From assembly GCA_031418715.1 (NCBI GenBank), contig JANOJL010000002.1:1-64000 (forward strand): a stretch of 64,000 bases of DNA, given 5' to 3'. The notes beneath the pieces are model-generated. The model had not been told where the DNA came from, made no database searches, and saw only the letters and a program-made list of their open reading frames with translations. This document shows, one piece after another, positions 7,937 to 16,894 of the stretch. This DNA is from JANMDU01 sp031418715. Lineage in GTDB: Bacteria; Pseudomonadota; Gammaproteobacteria; Burkholderiales; Burkholderiaceae_C. The first letter of the stretch is position 1; each line of letters opens with the position of its first letter. The position numbers and the translations under genes were made by a program.

Positions 7937-9106
7937 ATGTCATTCCACTCTTCATTTTTCAAGCCTTTTAGGGCTGTACCCGTTATAAAACCTGCGCAAA
8001 GCGCTATTATTTTAATAGCGACTAGTCTGTTGCTTGCTGCTTGCTCAGGTGGCAGCAAACGCCCTGAACCCGCGCCACTCGCAGCCAATGTGCCTTTAAT
8101 CGGCGTGAAGCAGGCTTGGGCGAATCGCATTGGTGAAGTGCCGACGGGCGCAGGGCCTACTGTTGTCGGTAACACCGTAGTCGTGGCCGCATCCGATGGC
8201 ACAGTGGCCGCGATTGATGCAGTTTCTGGCCGCGATCTTTGGCGCGGTACGGCAGGCTCGCCTCTGGCTACGGGCGCTGGTACCGATGGCAAGTTCACCG
8301 CTGTCGTCACCAAAAGCAACGAAGTCGTCAACTTTGATGCTGGCAAGCTGCTCTGGAAAGCCAAGCTGCCCGCGCAGGCCTTCACTGCGCCTTTCGTTGG
8401 CGGTGCGCGCGTATTTGTCGTGCTGGCGGACAAATCCGTGCATGCGTTTGATGGCGCAAGTGGCAAAAAACTTTGGTCGCAACAACGCCCGAGCGACCCG
8501 CTGGTGCTCAGCAAACCCGGCACGATTTTGGCTGTGGGTGACACCTTGGTCGTGGGGCTCGGTGGCCGTTTGGTCGGCTTCAATCCTGGCAATGGCAGCG
8601 TGCGCTGGGAAGTGCCCATTGCATCGCCCCGCGGCACAAATGATGTGGAACGTTTGGTCGATATGGTCGGTACGACCAGCCGCATAGGCGATGTCGTCTG
8701 TGCGCGCGCTTTCCAGGCAGCGGTGGGCTGCGTGAACGCTGCTCGCGGTACGTTGCTCTGGAACAAGCCCGCCAACGGTGCTGAGGGCATCCATGGCGAT
8801 GGCAATTTACTCTTTGGCACTGAAGCTGATGGCAAGCTGGTAGCTTGGCGCAGAAGTGATGGCCAGAGCGCTTGGCAGTCTGAGCGTTTTCTTTACCGCA
8901 GCCTCACGGCACCACTGGTGGTGGGTCGCTCTGTCGTCGTGGGTGACAACGCAGGCAATCTGCACATGCTCTCGCGTGAAAACGGCTCGCCGCTGAATCG
9001 CTTGACGACCGATGGCAGCGCCATCGTTGGCAGCCCCGTGCTCGCGGGCGATGCGCTCGTGGCCGTGACCAAATCGGGCGGAGTCTTTGGCTTCCGTCCG
9101 GAATAA
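7937..9106 (+). CDS. bamB: Outer-membrane assembly lipoprotein BamB
   Basis: Beta-propeller lipoprotein of the BAM complex. ATG 7937 has GGAG at 7927-7930. A signal peptide ends at lipobox LLAAC (about residues 32-36). PQQ-like blade repeats follow (ASDGTVAAIDAVSGRDLWRG, VHAFDGASGKKLW, FNPGNGSVRWEV). Odd feature: almost the whole pre-lipobox region (FKPFRAVPVIKPAQSAIILI) is encoded by a copy of the dispersed hairpin repeat, so the export signal appears built from repeat DNA. der follows 22 bp later. Confidence 0.93.
   Translation: MSFHSSFFKPFRAVPVIKPAQSAIILIATSLLLAACSGGSKRPEPAPLAANVPLIGVKQAWANRIGEVPTGAGPTVVGNTVVVAASDGTVAAIDAVSGRDLWRGTAGSPLATGAGTDGKFTAVVTKSNEVVNFDAGKLLWKAKLPAQAFTAPFVGGARVFVVLADKSVHAFDGASGKKLWSQQRPSDPLVLSKPGTILAVGDTLVVGLGGRLVGFNPGNGSVRWEVPIASPRGTNDVERLVDMVGTTSRIGDVVCARAFQAAVGCVNAARGTLLWNKPANGAEGIHGDGNLLFGTEADGKLVAWRRSDGQSAWQSERFLYRSLTAPLVVGRSVVVGDNAGNLHMLSRENGSPLNRLTTDGSAIVGSPVLAGDALVAVTKSGGVFGFRPE
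7955..8022 (-). repeat. Dispersed hairpin repeat, copy 4, inside bamB signal peptide
   Basis: Antisense copy (AAGCCTTTTAGGGCT, CCCGTTATAAAACCTGCGCA, GCTATTATTTTAATAGC) read in frame by bamB as VPVIKPAQSAIILIAT. It has the same frame and orientation as the guaA, metC, MocA-like and phaZ copies. Confidence 0.8.
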
Positions 9107-9128
9107 TTATTTTTGAAGGCGCACCCTC

Positions 9129-10463
9129 ATGAAACCAGTGGTGGCCTTGGTTGGCAGACCCAACGTTGGTAAATCGACGCTTTTTAACCGTTTTACGAAT
9201 ACCCGTGACGCGATCGTGGCCGACTACGCGGGGCTGACGCGTGATCGCCATTACGGCAAGGCAAAATTAGGCAAGCGCGAATACATCGTCATCGATACCG
9301 GCGGCTTCGAGCCCACGGCTGAATCAGGCATTTTCAAAGAGATGGCCAAGCAAACGCGCCAAGCCGTAGCTGAGAGTGATGTGGTGATTTTTGTAGTCGA
9401 TGCTCGCGCAGGTATCTCCGCGCAAGACCACGACATTGCCAACTACCTACGCAAACTAGGTAAGCCCACGATCCTCGCAGCCAACAAGGCCGAAGGCATG
9501 CAAGCGGGCGCTCAGCTCAGCGAATTTTTCGAGCTTGGCTTGGGCGATGTGCGCCCCGTGTCAGCTGCGCATGGTCAAAATGTGCGATTGCTGATCGAAG
9601 AGGCACTGGATGCGCTCAAATTACCTGAGGAAGTGGAAGAAGAAGACGTTGATCCGTCAGTCATCAAACTAGCCGTGGCTGGCCGCCCGAATGTCGGTAA
9701 ATCGACCCTGATCAACACTTGGCTGGGCGAAGAACGCTTGGTGGCCTTTGATCAACCCGGAACCACACGTGATGCGATCTCGGTGCCTTTTGAAAAAGGC
9801 GGGCAAAAATTTGAGTTGATCGACACCGCTGGCCTGCGCCGTAAAGGCAAGGTCTTTGAAGCGATCGAAAAATTTTCGGTGGTCAAAACCTTGCAAGCGA
9901 TTGAAAGCGCCCACGTGGTCTTGTTGCTCATCGACGCGACCGAAGGCGTGAGCGATCAAGATGCGCATATTGCAGGCTATTGCGTTGAAGCGGGCAGGGC
10001 GCTGGTGCTCGCCGTCAACAAATGGGACGCGATTGACAGTTATCAGCGCGAGCTTCTCCAGCGTTCTATTGAAACGCGCTTGGTGTTTTTGAAATTTGCC
10101 GAGATTCACATGATCTCGGCTATCAAGCGCCAAGGCCTTGCGCCCGTGTGGAAATCAATTGCGCACGCTTTTCAATCCAGTTTTCGCAAAATGCCCACGC
10201 CACAACTCACACGCATATTGCTGCAAGCCATTGAAGAGCAAGCGCCAAGACGCGCAGGCCACCATCGTCCAAAGCCGCGCTATGCGCACCAAGGCGGCCA
10301 AAACCCGCCGATCATCATCGTGCATGGCAATTCGCTCGATCACATTACCGCTGCGTGGCGTCGCTTTCTCGAAGGCCGTATTCGCAAGGCCTTCGATCTG
10401 GTGGGCACACCGATGCGCATCGAATTCCGTTCGCAAGACAATCCGTTTGACGAGAAAAAGTAA
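9129..10463 (+). CDS. der: Ribosome-assembly GTPase Der (EngA)
   Basis: Essential double-Era GTPase acting in 50S subunit maturation. Two P-loops are seen (GRPNVGKSTLFN at the start and GRPNVGKSTLIN near residue 187). Each G-domain has its DTGG/DTAG switch and NKxx specificity motif (ANKAEG, NKWD). The C-terminal KH-like domain ends with the basic RPKPRYAHQGGQNPP stretch. 444 residues, normal length. It is the third member of the yfgM-bamB-der run and precedes hfq. Confidence 0.97.
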   Translation: MKPVVALVGRPNVGKSTLFNRFTNTRDAIVADYAGLTRDRHYGKAKLGKREYIVIDTGGFEPTAESGIFKEMAKQTRQAVAESDVVIFVVDARAGISAQDHDIANYLRKLGKPTILAANKAEGMQAGAQLSEFFELGLGDVRPVSAAHGQNVRLLIEEALDALKLPEEVEEEDVDPSVIKLAVAGRPNVGKSTLINTWLGEERLVAFDQPGTTRDAISVPFEKGGQKFELIDTAGLRRKGKVFEAIEKFSVVKTLQAIESAHVVLLLIDATEGVSDQDAHIAGYCVEAGRALVLAVNKWDAIDSYQRELLQRSIETRLVFLKFAEIHMISAIKRQGLAPVWKSIAHAFQSSFRKMPTPQLTRILLQAIEEQAPRRAGHHRPKPRYAHQGGQNPPIIIVHGNSLDHITAAWRRFLEGRIRKAFDLVGTPMRIEFRSQDNPFDEKK

Positions 10464-10610
10464 GTCCTCTGTTTTCAGATCGTCCCCGCTGCTTTTTAAA
10501 GTCAAGAAAAAAATAGGCTTTTAGGACGAGCGGCCATTGAACTTTTGCTTTTAGGCCACACTCTGTGTTATCGTTATCGTTCCAACATTTACTGGAACAC
10601 GGAGAATATC

Positions 10611-10886
10611 GTGAGCAACAACAAAAGCCAACTCTTACAAGACCCATTCTTGAACCAACTTCGCCGCGAGCATGTGCCTGTGTCGATTTATTTGGTCAAC
10701 GGCATCAAACTTCAAGGTCAAATCGAGTCCTTTGACCAGTACGTCGTGTTGCTTCGCAACACCGTGACGCAAATGGTTTACAAGCATGCCATCTCCACCA
10801 TCGTGCCCGGCCGTGCAGTCCACTTCAGCACCGGTGAAGACGATAGCCAGCCGCCCGCAGCCGCTTCTTCAGTGGCCGCGCAATAA
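10611..10886 (+). CDS. hfq: RNA chaperone Hfq
   Basis: Sm-like hexameric RNA chaperone that pairs small RNAs with mRNAs. GTG start at 10611 with GGAG at 10601-10604 gives SNNKSQLLQDPFLNQLRRE. The Sm1 (VSIYLVNGIKLQGQIESFDQ) and Sm2 (YKHAISTIVP) motifs are intact. 91 residues, with a short Ala/Ser-rich tail. It is followed by hflX as in enterobacteria and Burkholderiales. Confidence 0.97.
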   Translation: MSNNKSQLLQDPFLNQLRREHVPVSIYLVNGIKLQGQIESFDQYVVLLRNTVTQMVYKHAISTIVPGRAVHFSTGEDDSQPPAAASSVAAQ

Positions 10887-10941
10887 GCTTCACACTTAAC
10901 AAATGCTCGGGTTCTGGCCTTCTTTATCGGAAGGTTGATCG

Positions 10942-12138
10942 ATGGCCTTAGATTTCAAAAGCTCGCGGTCTTCACGAAGCCCTGCGCAATCTGCATCTGA
11001 TGCCATGGCTTCAAACGCGGAAAGTCACTACTCGCCCAGCAGCGCCAACAAAGTGCTGCTCGTCGGCGTAGATTTCCATGCGCCGCATTTCGATGCAGAG
11101 CTGGAAGAGCTTGGCTTGCTCGCACAAACTGCGGGCCTTGAGCCTGTGGCGCGTATCACCTGCAAGCGCCAAGCCCCCGATGCGGCTTTGTTTGTGGGCA
11201 GCGGCAAAGCCGATGAAATCCAAGCGCTAGCGCAGCAGCATGGCGCAGCTGAAATTCTGTTTGACCAAGCCATCAGCCCGGCTCAGCAGCGAAATTTAGA
11301 GCGGCGCATTGGCATGCCAGTGAATGACCGCACCTTGCTCATTCTGGAAATCTTCGCCCAGCGAGCGCGTTCGCACGAAGGCAAATTGCAGGTCGAGCTG
11401 GCCAAGCTGCAATACCAATCGACTCGCCTCGTGCGCCGCTGGAGCCACTTAGAGCGTCAACGCGGCGGCATCGGCGGGCGCGGCGGCCCTGGTGAGACGC
11501 AGATGGAGCTTGATAAGCGGATGATCAACGAATCCATCAAACGCACCAAAGCGCGGCTAGAAACTGTCAAAAAACAGCGTAACACCCAGCGCATGCAGCG
11601 TTCCAATGCTCAGCATTTCAGCATTGCGCTCGTGGGTTACACCAACGCGGGTAAATCCACACTGTTCAACAAACTCACCAAAGCCAAGGTGTATGCCGCC
11701 GACCAGCTCTTTGCTACGCTCGACCCCACAACGCGCAGTATTTATCTGGGTGATGCTCAGCGATCCGTTAGCCTGTCAGATACCGTGGGCTTCATCCGCG
11801 ATTTACCGCATGGTTTGATCGAAGCGTTTGAAGCCACACTTCAAGAAGCAGCCAACGCCAATTTGCTCCTACATGTGGTCGATGGTGCGAACCCGGATTA
11901 CCACGAGCAGATCAACGAAGTACAACGTGTGCTGGGTGAAATTGGTGCTTTGGATATCCCGCAATTGCTGGTGTTTAACAAACTTGATGCCTTGCCGCCA
12001 GAGCTGCGTCCGCAGCGCTTGCAAGATCATTTTGAAGTCGATGGCTTGAGCACCGAGCGTGTTTTTGTCAGTGCGCAAAGTGGCGAAGGCATGGAAATTT
12101 TGCGGTCAATTTTGGCCGTGCGTGCCGCTCCCTCTTGA
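10942..12138 (+). CDS. hflX: Ribosome-splitting GTPase HflX
   Basis: OBG-HflX family GTPase that rescues stalled ribosomes by splitting 70S. The N-terminal HflX domain (LLVGVDFHAPHFDAELEELG, the glycine-rich RGGIGGRGGPGETQ linker) is followed by a G-domain with GYTNAGKSTLFN, SDTVGFIRDLP and FNKLD. The first 35 residues are Ser-rich and variable, so the exact start (10942) is less sure than the body. It lies between hfq and hflK in the standard order. Confidence 0.95.
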   Translation: MALDFKSSRSSRSPAQSASDAMASNAESHYSPSSANKVLLVGVDFHAPHFDAELEELGLLAQTAGLEPVARITCKRQAPDAALFVGSGKADEIQALAQQHGAAEILFDQAISPAQQRNLERRIGMPVNDRTLLILEIFAQRARSHEGKLQVELAKLQYQSTRLVRRWSHLERQRGGIGGRGGPGETQMELDKRMINESIKRTKARLETVKKQRNTQRMQRSNAQHFSIALVGYTNAGKSTLFNKLTKAKVYAADQLFATLDPTTRSIYLGDAQRSVSLSDTVGFIRDLPHGLIEAFEATLQEAANANLLLHVVDGANPDYHEQINEVQRVLGEIGALDIPQLLVFNKLDALPPELRPQRLQDHFEVDGLSTERVFVSAQSGEGMEILRSILAVRAAPS

Positions 12139-12225
12139 GGGGCTATGATTACGACCCATATGTTGCCTATGCCTACACTCTCTTCGCGAACTATTCAGCT
12201 CTCGCTGACCCGCTTCTTCTCCCGA

Positions 12226-13638
12226 ATGTTCAATCTCAACGATGGCAAATGGGGGCGCTCTGACGGGGCTTCTCCTGCGCCGGCCCCGGCTGACGGCGGC
12301 GAGCAGCCTCAAGCTGCTCCACCTGCCTCGCCTGCGGCAAGCCCATCGCCAGCCCCCACGCCAAGCTCAGCGCCAGGTCAAGGCGGCTCTGGTGGGGGTA
12401 ACAGTGGCGGCCCTAACCAAGGCCCTCCTGATTTGGATGAGCTCTGGCGCGATTTCAACCGCAAGTTAGGCGGTCTCTTTGGCGGCAACAAGCAACCCCC
12501 GCGCGGCGGTCAACCAGATTGGAATCGCCATAACCAAAACAATGGCAATAACAACAACGCTGGCGGCGGTGGCAACAGCGGCGGCTTTCAGCCCGATATG
12601 AAATCTGCCGGTATTGGCGCTGGCCTGATCGGTATCGTAGCGTTGCTCATTTGGCTTGGCACTGGCTTTTTCATTGTGCAAGAGGGTCAGCAAGCTGTGA
12701 TCTCGCGCTTTGGCGCTTTGAATCGAACAGTCGATGCGGGCTTTAGCTGGCGCATGCCTTACCCGTTTGAGCGGCATGAAACAGTATCGTTCACCCAAGT
12801 GCGTTCGGTGGAGGTGGGGCGCAACAGCGTGGGCGCGGCCACCGGCATCAAAGACTCTTCAATGCTCACCAAAGACGAAAACATTGTTGATGTGCGCTTC
12901 ACCATCCAATACAACCTGAAAAGCTCCTCTCAATTTCTTTTTGAAAACCGAAATCCGGACGAAGCCATCGTAAAGGCCGCTGAATCGGCTGTTCGCGAAG
13001 TGGTGGGGCGCTTCAATCTTGATGATATTTTGGGTCGCAACAGTGAAGTCTTGCAGCAAGACGTGTTGCGCTCCATTCAACAGCAGATGGATCGTTACCA
13101 GACCGGTATCAGCGTGCAAAACGTCAATATTCAAAACGTTCAAGCGCCTGAGCAAGTGCAGGCCGCGTTTGACGACGCGCTCAAAGCAGGTCAAGACCGC
13201 GACCGCTTGAAAAACGAAGGCCAAGCCTATGCAAACAACGTTATACCCGGTGCACGAGGTACTGCTTCTCGCTTGAAAGAAGAGGCCGATGGTCATAAAG
13301 CCCGTGTAGTTGCGCAAGCAGAAGGTGATTCACAGCGCTTTCGCTCCGTTTACGCTGAATACGCCAAAGCACCGCAAGTAACGCGAGATCGCATGTATCT
13401 CGATACGATGCAGCAGATTTACAGCAGCACCACCAAGATTCTGATCGACTCCAAACAGGGCAACAATTTGCTCTACATGCCACTCGATAAATTGATGCAA
13501 CTGAGCAGTTCTCCAAGCGACATTGCGGTGTTGCCGGGTGTAGCACCTGCGTCAGGTGCTACTAATTTAGTAGCACCTACTGCAACACTTGCGCCCGCCG
13601 CAGGCAGCCGCACTAGCCGCGAGCGCGACAGCCGCTAA
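12226..13638 (+). CDS. hflK: FtsH protease modulator HflK
   Basis: SPFH/prohibitin-type membrane protein that forms the HflKC cage around FtsH. A Gly/Asn/Pro-rich N-terminus (containing DLDELWRDFNRKLGGLFGG) precedes a TM helix (about residues 125-147, GLIGIVALLIWLGTGFFIVQEG) and the SPFH domain (QAVISRFGALNRTV). The start is uncertain: 12226 (MFNLNDGKWGR) fits the family but has no clear ribosome site; 12145 has GAGGGG only 2 bp away. Near the C-terminus, bases 13540-13585 resemble a worn copy of the dispersed repeat. hflC follows 17 bp later. Confidence 0.92.
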   Translation: MFNLNDGKWGRSDGASPAPAPADGGEQPQAAPPASPAASPSPAPTPSSAPGQGGSGGGNSGGPNQGPPDLDELWRDFNRKLGGLFGGNKQPPRGGQPDWNRHNQNNGNNNNAGGGGNSGGFQPDMKSAGIGAGLIGIVALLIWLGTGFFIVQEGQQAVISRFGALNRTVDAGFSWRMPYPFERHETVSFTQVRSVEVGRNSVGAATGIKDSSMLTKDENIVDVRFTIQYNLKSSSQFLFENRNPDEAIVKAAESAVREVVGRFNLDDILGRNSEVLQQDVLRSIQQQMDRYQTGISVQNVNIQNVQAPEQVQAAFDDALKAGQDRDRLKNEGQAYANNVIPGARGTASRLKEEADGHKARVVAQAEGDSQRFRSVYAEYAKAPQVTRDRMYLDTMQQIYSSTTKILIDSKQGNNLLYMPLDKLMQLSSSPSDIAVLPGVAPASGATNLVAPTATLAPAAGSRTSRERDSR

Positions 13639-13655
13639 GCACAAGGAGAACACAT

Positions 13656-14561
13656 ATGAACAAAATTGGATTTGCTATCTCCGGACTTTTGGTAGTCTTG
13701 GCTATTTTGGCCTCAACACTCTTTGTGGTCGATCAGCGCCAGTTTGGCGTGCTTTATTCCTTTGGTCAGATCAAGGAAGTGATCACCGAGCCGGGCTTGC
13801 GCTTCAAGCTGCCCCAGCCGTTTCAAAACGTGGTCTTTCTTGATCGCCGTATTTTGACGCTCGACAGCCCTGAGACAGGCGCACTGCAAACTGCTGAAAA
13901 GAAAAATCTCGTGGTTGATTGGCTGCTGAAATGGCGCATTTCTGATCCACGTCAATTCATCCGCACGTTCTCCACTGCGACGAGCTTGGTTGCAGCGGAA
14001 AACCGCTTGACTTCTGTGGTGCAGGATGCGCTCAAAAACGAAATTAACGCGCGGACAGTTCGCGATGTGTTATCCACCGAACGCGAAAAAGTGATGCAAG
14101 GTGTACAAAAACGTTTGGTTGAAGATGCCAAAAATTTCGGCATCGAGATCGTTGATGTGCGTATCAAGCGGGTTGATTTCCCTGGTTCAGTGACAGATGC
14201 TGTCTACCAACGTATGCAATCCGAGCGCCGTCAGGTAGCCAATGAATTGCGCTCTACAGGCGCTGCTGAAGCCGAGAAGATTCGCGCTGATGCCGACCGC
14301 CAACGTGAAGTAATCGTTGCAGAGGCTTACCGCGATGCGCAAAAGGTCAAGGGCGAGGGCGATGCCAAAGCTGCCGCGCTGTATGGCGATGCCTTTGGCC
14401 GCGATCCGCAGTTTGCCCAGTTTTATCGCAGCTTGGACGCCTACAAATCCAGCTTTTCCAAGAAGAGTGATGTGATGGTGATCGATCCGTCCAATGATTT
14501 CTTCCGTGTCATGCGCAATGGCGGGCAGGGCGGTGGTGCGGCTGCGCCTGCTAGGAAATAA
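13656..14561 (+). CDS. hflC: FtsH protease modulator HflC
   Basis: Partner of HflK. ATG 13656 is preceded by AAGGAGA. A single TM helix (about residues 4-24) is followed by the SPFH domain (DQRQFGVLYSFGQIKEVI), the GVQKRLVEDAKNFGIEIVDVRIKR core and a helical region (AEAEKIRADADRQREVIVAE). 301 residues. In relatives, DUF2065-hisZ-purA follow immediately; here only the DUF2065 gene does. Confidence 0.96.
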   Translation: MNKIGFAISGLLVVLAILASTLFVVDQRQFGVLYSFGQIKEVITEPGLRFKLPQPFQNVVFLDRRILTLDSPETGALQTAEKKNLVVDWLLKWRISDPRQFIRTFSTATSLVAAENRLTSVVQDALKNEINARTVRDVLSTEREKVMQGVQKRLVEDAKNFGIEIVDVRIKRVDFPGSVTDAVYQRMQSERRQVANELRSTGAAEAEKIRADADRQREVIVAEAYRDAQKVKGEGDAKAAALYGDAFGRDPQFAQFYRSLDAYKSSFSKKSDVMVIDPSNDFFRVMRNGGQGGGAAAPARK

Positions 14562-14593
14562 GCTTTAAGCTAATCCAAGGCTGAGTGCTCGGC

Positions 14594-14776
14594 ATGGAAA
14601 TTCTGTTTACTGCGCTGGGCTTAGTGCTCATCATCGAAGGCCTGCTGCCCTTCATTTCACCCAAAGGCTGGCGCGGTGTGTTTGAGCAGGTGCTCAAGCT
14701 TTCAGATGGACAGATTCGGTTTTATGGTTTGATCAGTATTCTGATTGGATTGCTATTGATGTTGCTGTTGGGCTGA
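14594..14776 (+). CDS. DUF2065 small membrane protein (YjeT-like)
   Basis: 60-residue protein with two hydrophobic helices (MEILFTALGLVLIIEGLLPF and the FYGLISILIGLLLMLL segment) separated by a short polar loop (SPKGWRGVFEQVLKL). It matches the DUF2065 family found just after hflC in proteobacteria; the function is unknown. ATG 14594 was preferred over GTG 14585 because the family begins just before the first helix. Confidence 0.82.
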   Translation: MEILFTALGLVLIIEGLLPFISPKGWRGVFEQVLKLSDGQIRFYGLISILIGLLLMLLLG

Positions 14777-14866
14777 GGGTTTGAGCAACGACATTTTGAG
14801 GAACTGGGGCTCACGGTGTAACATGCAAGCTTCTGCACATACTTGCTTCATTACTTTGCTTAATCC

Positions 14867-16867
14867 GTGAATTCCCCAACCAATCCAGCTTCATTTGTTG
14901 ACCAGTTTGATTCCCATGGCGCGTGGCGCAGGGAGTTTGCTGCGCGGCTCAAGCAATTGGCCGATTGGCTGGGTAATCATGAGTTGCTGGATGCCTCTGT
15001 GGCTGAGCGCATGCAGCAACTTGAAGCGCAGATGCGATCTGACAAGGTGATGGTGGCCTTTGTCGCTGAATTCTCGCGCGGCAAATCGGAGCTGATCAAT
15101 GCGATCTTCTTTGCCACCTATGGTCGGCGCATCATGCCTGCAAGCGCTGGCCGCACCACGATGTGCCCTACCGAGCTGGGCTGGGATGGCGATGTGCCGC
15201 CGTGCCTGCGCCTGCTGTCGATAGAAACACGCCTGCAATCCCAATCGCTAATGGAGTGGCGGTATGCGCCTGAGAAATGGACGCGCATAGATCTGGATGT
15301 GAATGACCCCGAACAGTTAGCGACGGCATTTGAGAAAGTATCTGAAGTTAACAAAGTCAGCGTTGACCAAGCCCGTGCATTGGGCTTTTGGCACGATGAA
15401 ACACCGGAAGACAACCCTCGTCAAGACGCCAAAGGCATGGTGGAAGTACCGCGTTGGCGGCATGCGTTGATCAATATCGCGCATCCTTTGCTCAAGCAAG
15501 GCTTGGTGATTCTGGACACGCCAGGTTTGAACGCGATTGGCGCTGAGCCAGAGCTCACGGTGAGCTTGATTCCGCAGGCTCATGCTGTGGTGTTCATCTT
15601 GGCGGCTGATACGGGCGTGACCAAATCAGATTTGTCGATTTGGAAAGACCATCTGATCACGGAAGATACCGATTTTTCATCGCGTTTGGTCGTACTCAAC
15701 AAGATTGACACGCTATGGGATGCCCTGTCCACGCCCGAGCAGATTCGCGCTTCTGTGGAGCGCCAGCGCGTGAGTTCAGCAGAGATTTTGAATCTGCCTG
15801 ACAACCAAGTGATTCCCGTGTCAGCGCAAAAAGGCTTGGTGGCCAAAGTCACCGGTGATGCTGCGCTGCTGCGCGCCAGTCAGTTGCCATTGTTAGAGCA
15901 AGCGCTGTCTGAAGGCATGATGGGACAGCGCAAGAAAATTTTGCAATCAGCAGTGACCAGCAGCTTGGGCGAATTGCGCGGCGATGTGTCGCGCATGATC
16001 GGCATCCGCCGTCGCGATCTCTCAGAGCAAATGATGGAGCTGCGCGGACTGCGCGGGAAAAATGCCAACGTCATCAAGCACATGCGTGGTCGTATTGAAA
16101 GTGAGCAGGCTGAGTTTGATTCGAGTGGCCAGCGCATTCACGCGGTTCGGTCCGTTCATTTGAAATTGCTGCGCGAGGTGTTCACCGCTCTGGGTACTTC
16201 CACTTTGCGCGCAGAGCTGCGCCAGCTCAATGAAGCACTACGTCAGCCGGGTATCAAACTAGGGGCGCGAAAGGCCTACAGCGAAACTTTCGCTCGCCTG
16301 CGTGAGATCTTTTTGCACACCAAAACGCTCAACGGCGAGATTCACAATATGTTGGCTACAAGCTTTCGCCAGCTGAACGCAGAGTTTGGTTTTTCGCTGC
16401 AAACGCCGCGCGAGCCCGAGCTGGCGCGCTATCAGAATGATCTTGATGCCGTGGAGCGTAGCCATGCGCAATATCTGGGCTTGGGTAATGCCTTCCGTTT
16501 AGCCCAGCCTGAGTTTGCAGATCGCCTCGTACGCGCGCTTGCTACGCGATTGCGCGTGATCTTTGAATCTGCTTTGGGAGAGGTGGAGTTGTGGAATAAA
16601 TCGGCAGCCTCTCAGCTTGATGCGCAGTTGCGAGAGCGCCGTAAGAACTTTGCGAAACGCTTGGAAGCGATTGAGCGCATTCAAAATGCTGCAGTCACAT
16701 TGGATGACCGTATTTTGGAGCTCAGCTCACAAGATGCTAAATCTGTCGAACTCGATCTCAAGCTTTCTAAGCTCACTGCAATAATGATCGATGCGCCACA
16801 AAAAAATGGTTCTCAGTTTGGCGAGGACTCTGGCTTCCCGCTCACTCACACCGCCGTGCTCGCTTGA
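14867..16867 (+). CDS. Dynamin-family GTPase
   Basis: 666-residue bacterial dynamin-like protein. The GTPase domain shows G1 AEFSRGKSELIN (about residues 67-78), G3 LDTPGL and G4 VLNKID. A long helical stalk-like region follows (for example LGELRGDVSRMIGIRRRDLS and AELRQLNEALRQPG). No clear TM helix is seen, so it may act peripherally at the membrane. The start is GTG 14867; no ATG with better context is near. mutY follows after 27 bp. The precise role is unknown; bacterial relatives are implicated in membrane remodelling or maintenance. Confidence 0.8.
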   Translation: MNSPTNPASFVDQFDSHGAWRREFAARLKQLADWLGNHELLDASVAERMQQLEAQMRSDKVMVAFVAEFSRGKSELINAIFFATYGRRIMPASAGRTTMCPTELGWDGDVPPCLRLLSIETRLQSQSLMEWRYAPEKWTRIDLDVNDPEQLATAFEKVSEVNKVSVDQARALGFWHDETPEDNPRQDAKGMVEVPRWRHALINIAHPLLKQGLVILDTPGLNAIGAEPELTVSLIPQAHAVVFILAADTGVTKSDLSIWKDHLITEDTDFSSRLVVLNKIDTLWDALSTPEQIRASVERQRVSSAEILNLPDNQVIPVSAQKGLVAKVTGDAALLRASQLPLLEQALSEGMMGQRKKILQSAVTSSLGELRGDVSRMIGIRRRDLSEQMMELRGLRGKNANVIKHMRGRIESEQAEFDSSGQRIHAVRSVHLKLLREVFTALGTSTLRAELRQLNEALRQPGIKLGARKAYSETFARLREIFLHTKTLNGEIHNMLATSFRQLNAEFGFSLQTPREPELARYQNDLDAVERSHAQYLGLGNAFRLAQPEFADRLVRALATRLRVIFESALGEVELWNKSAASQLDAQLRERRKNFAKRLEAIERIQNAAVTLDDRILELSSQDAKSVELDLKLSKLTAIMIDAPQKNGSQFGEDSGFPLTHTAVLA

Positions 16868-16894
16868 GTCGCTCAGAGTTGCTGATTTCTGCGC

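Noticed and set aside
7801..8835. Long open frame (344 codons) on the minus strand over bamB
   Set aside because: Fully antisense to a well-supported bamB; composition is low-complexity Ser/Pro/Thr and no family is recognisable. Shadow frame.
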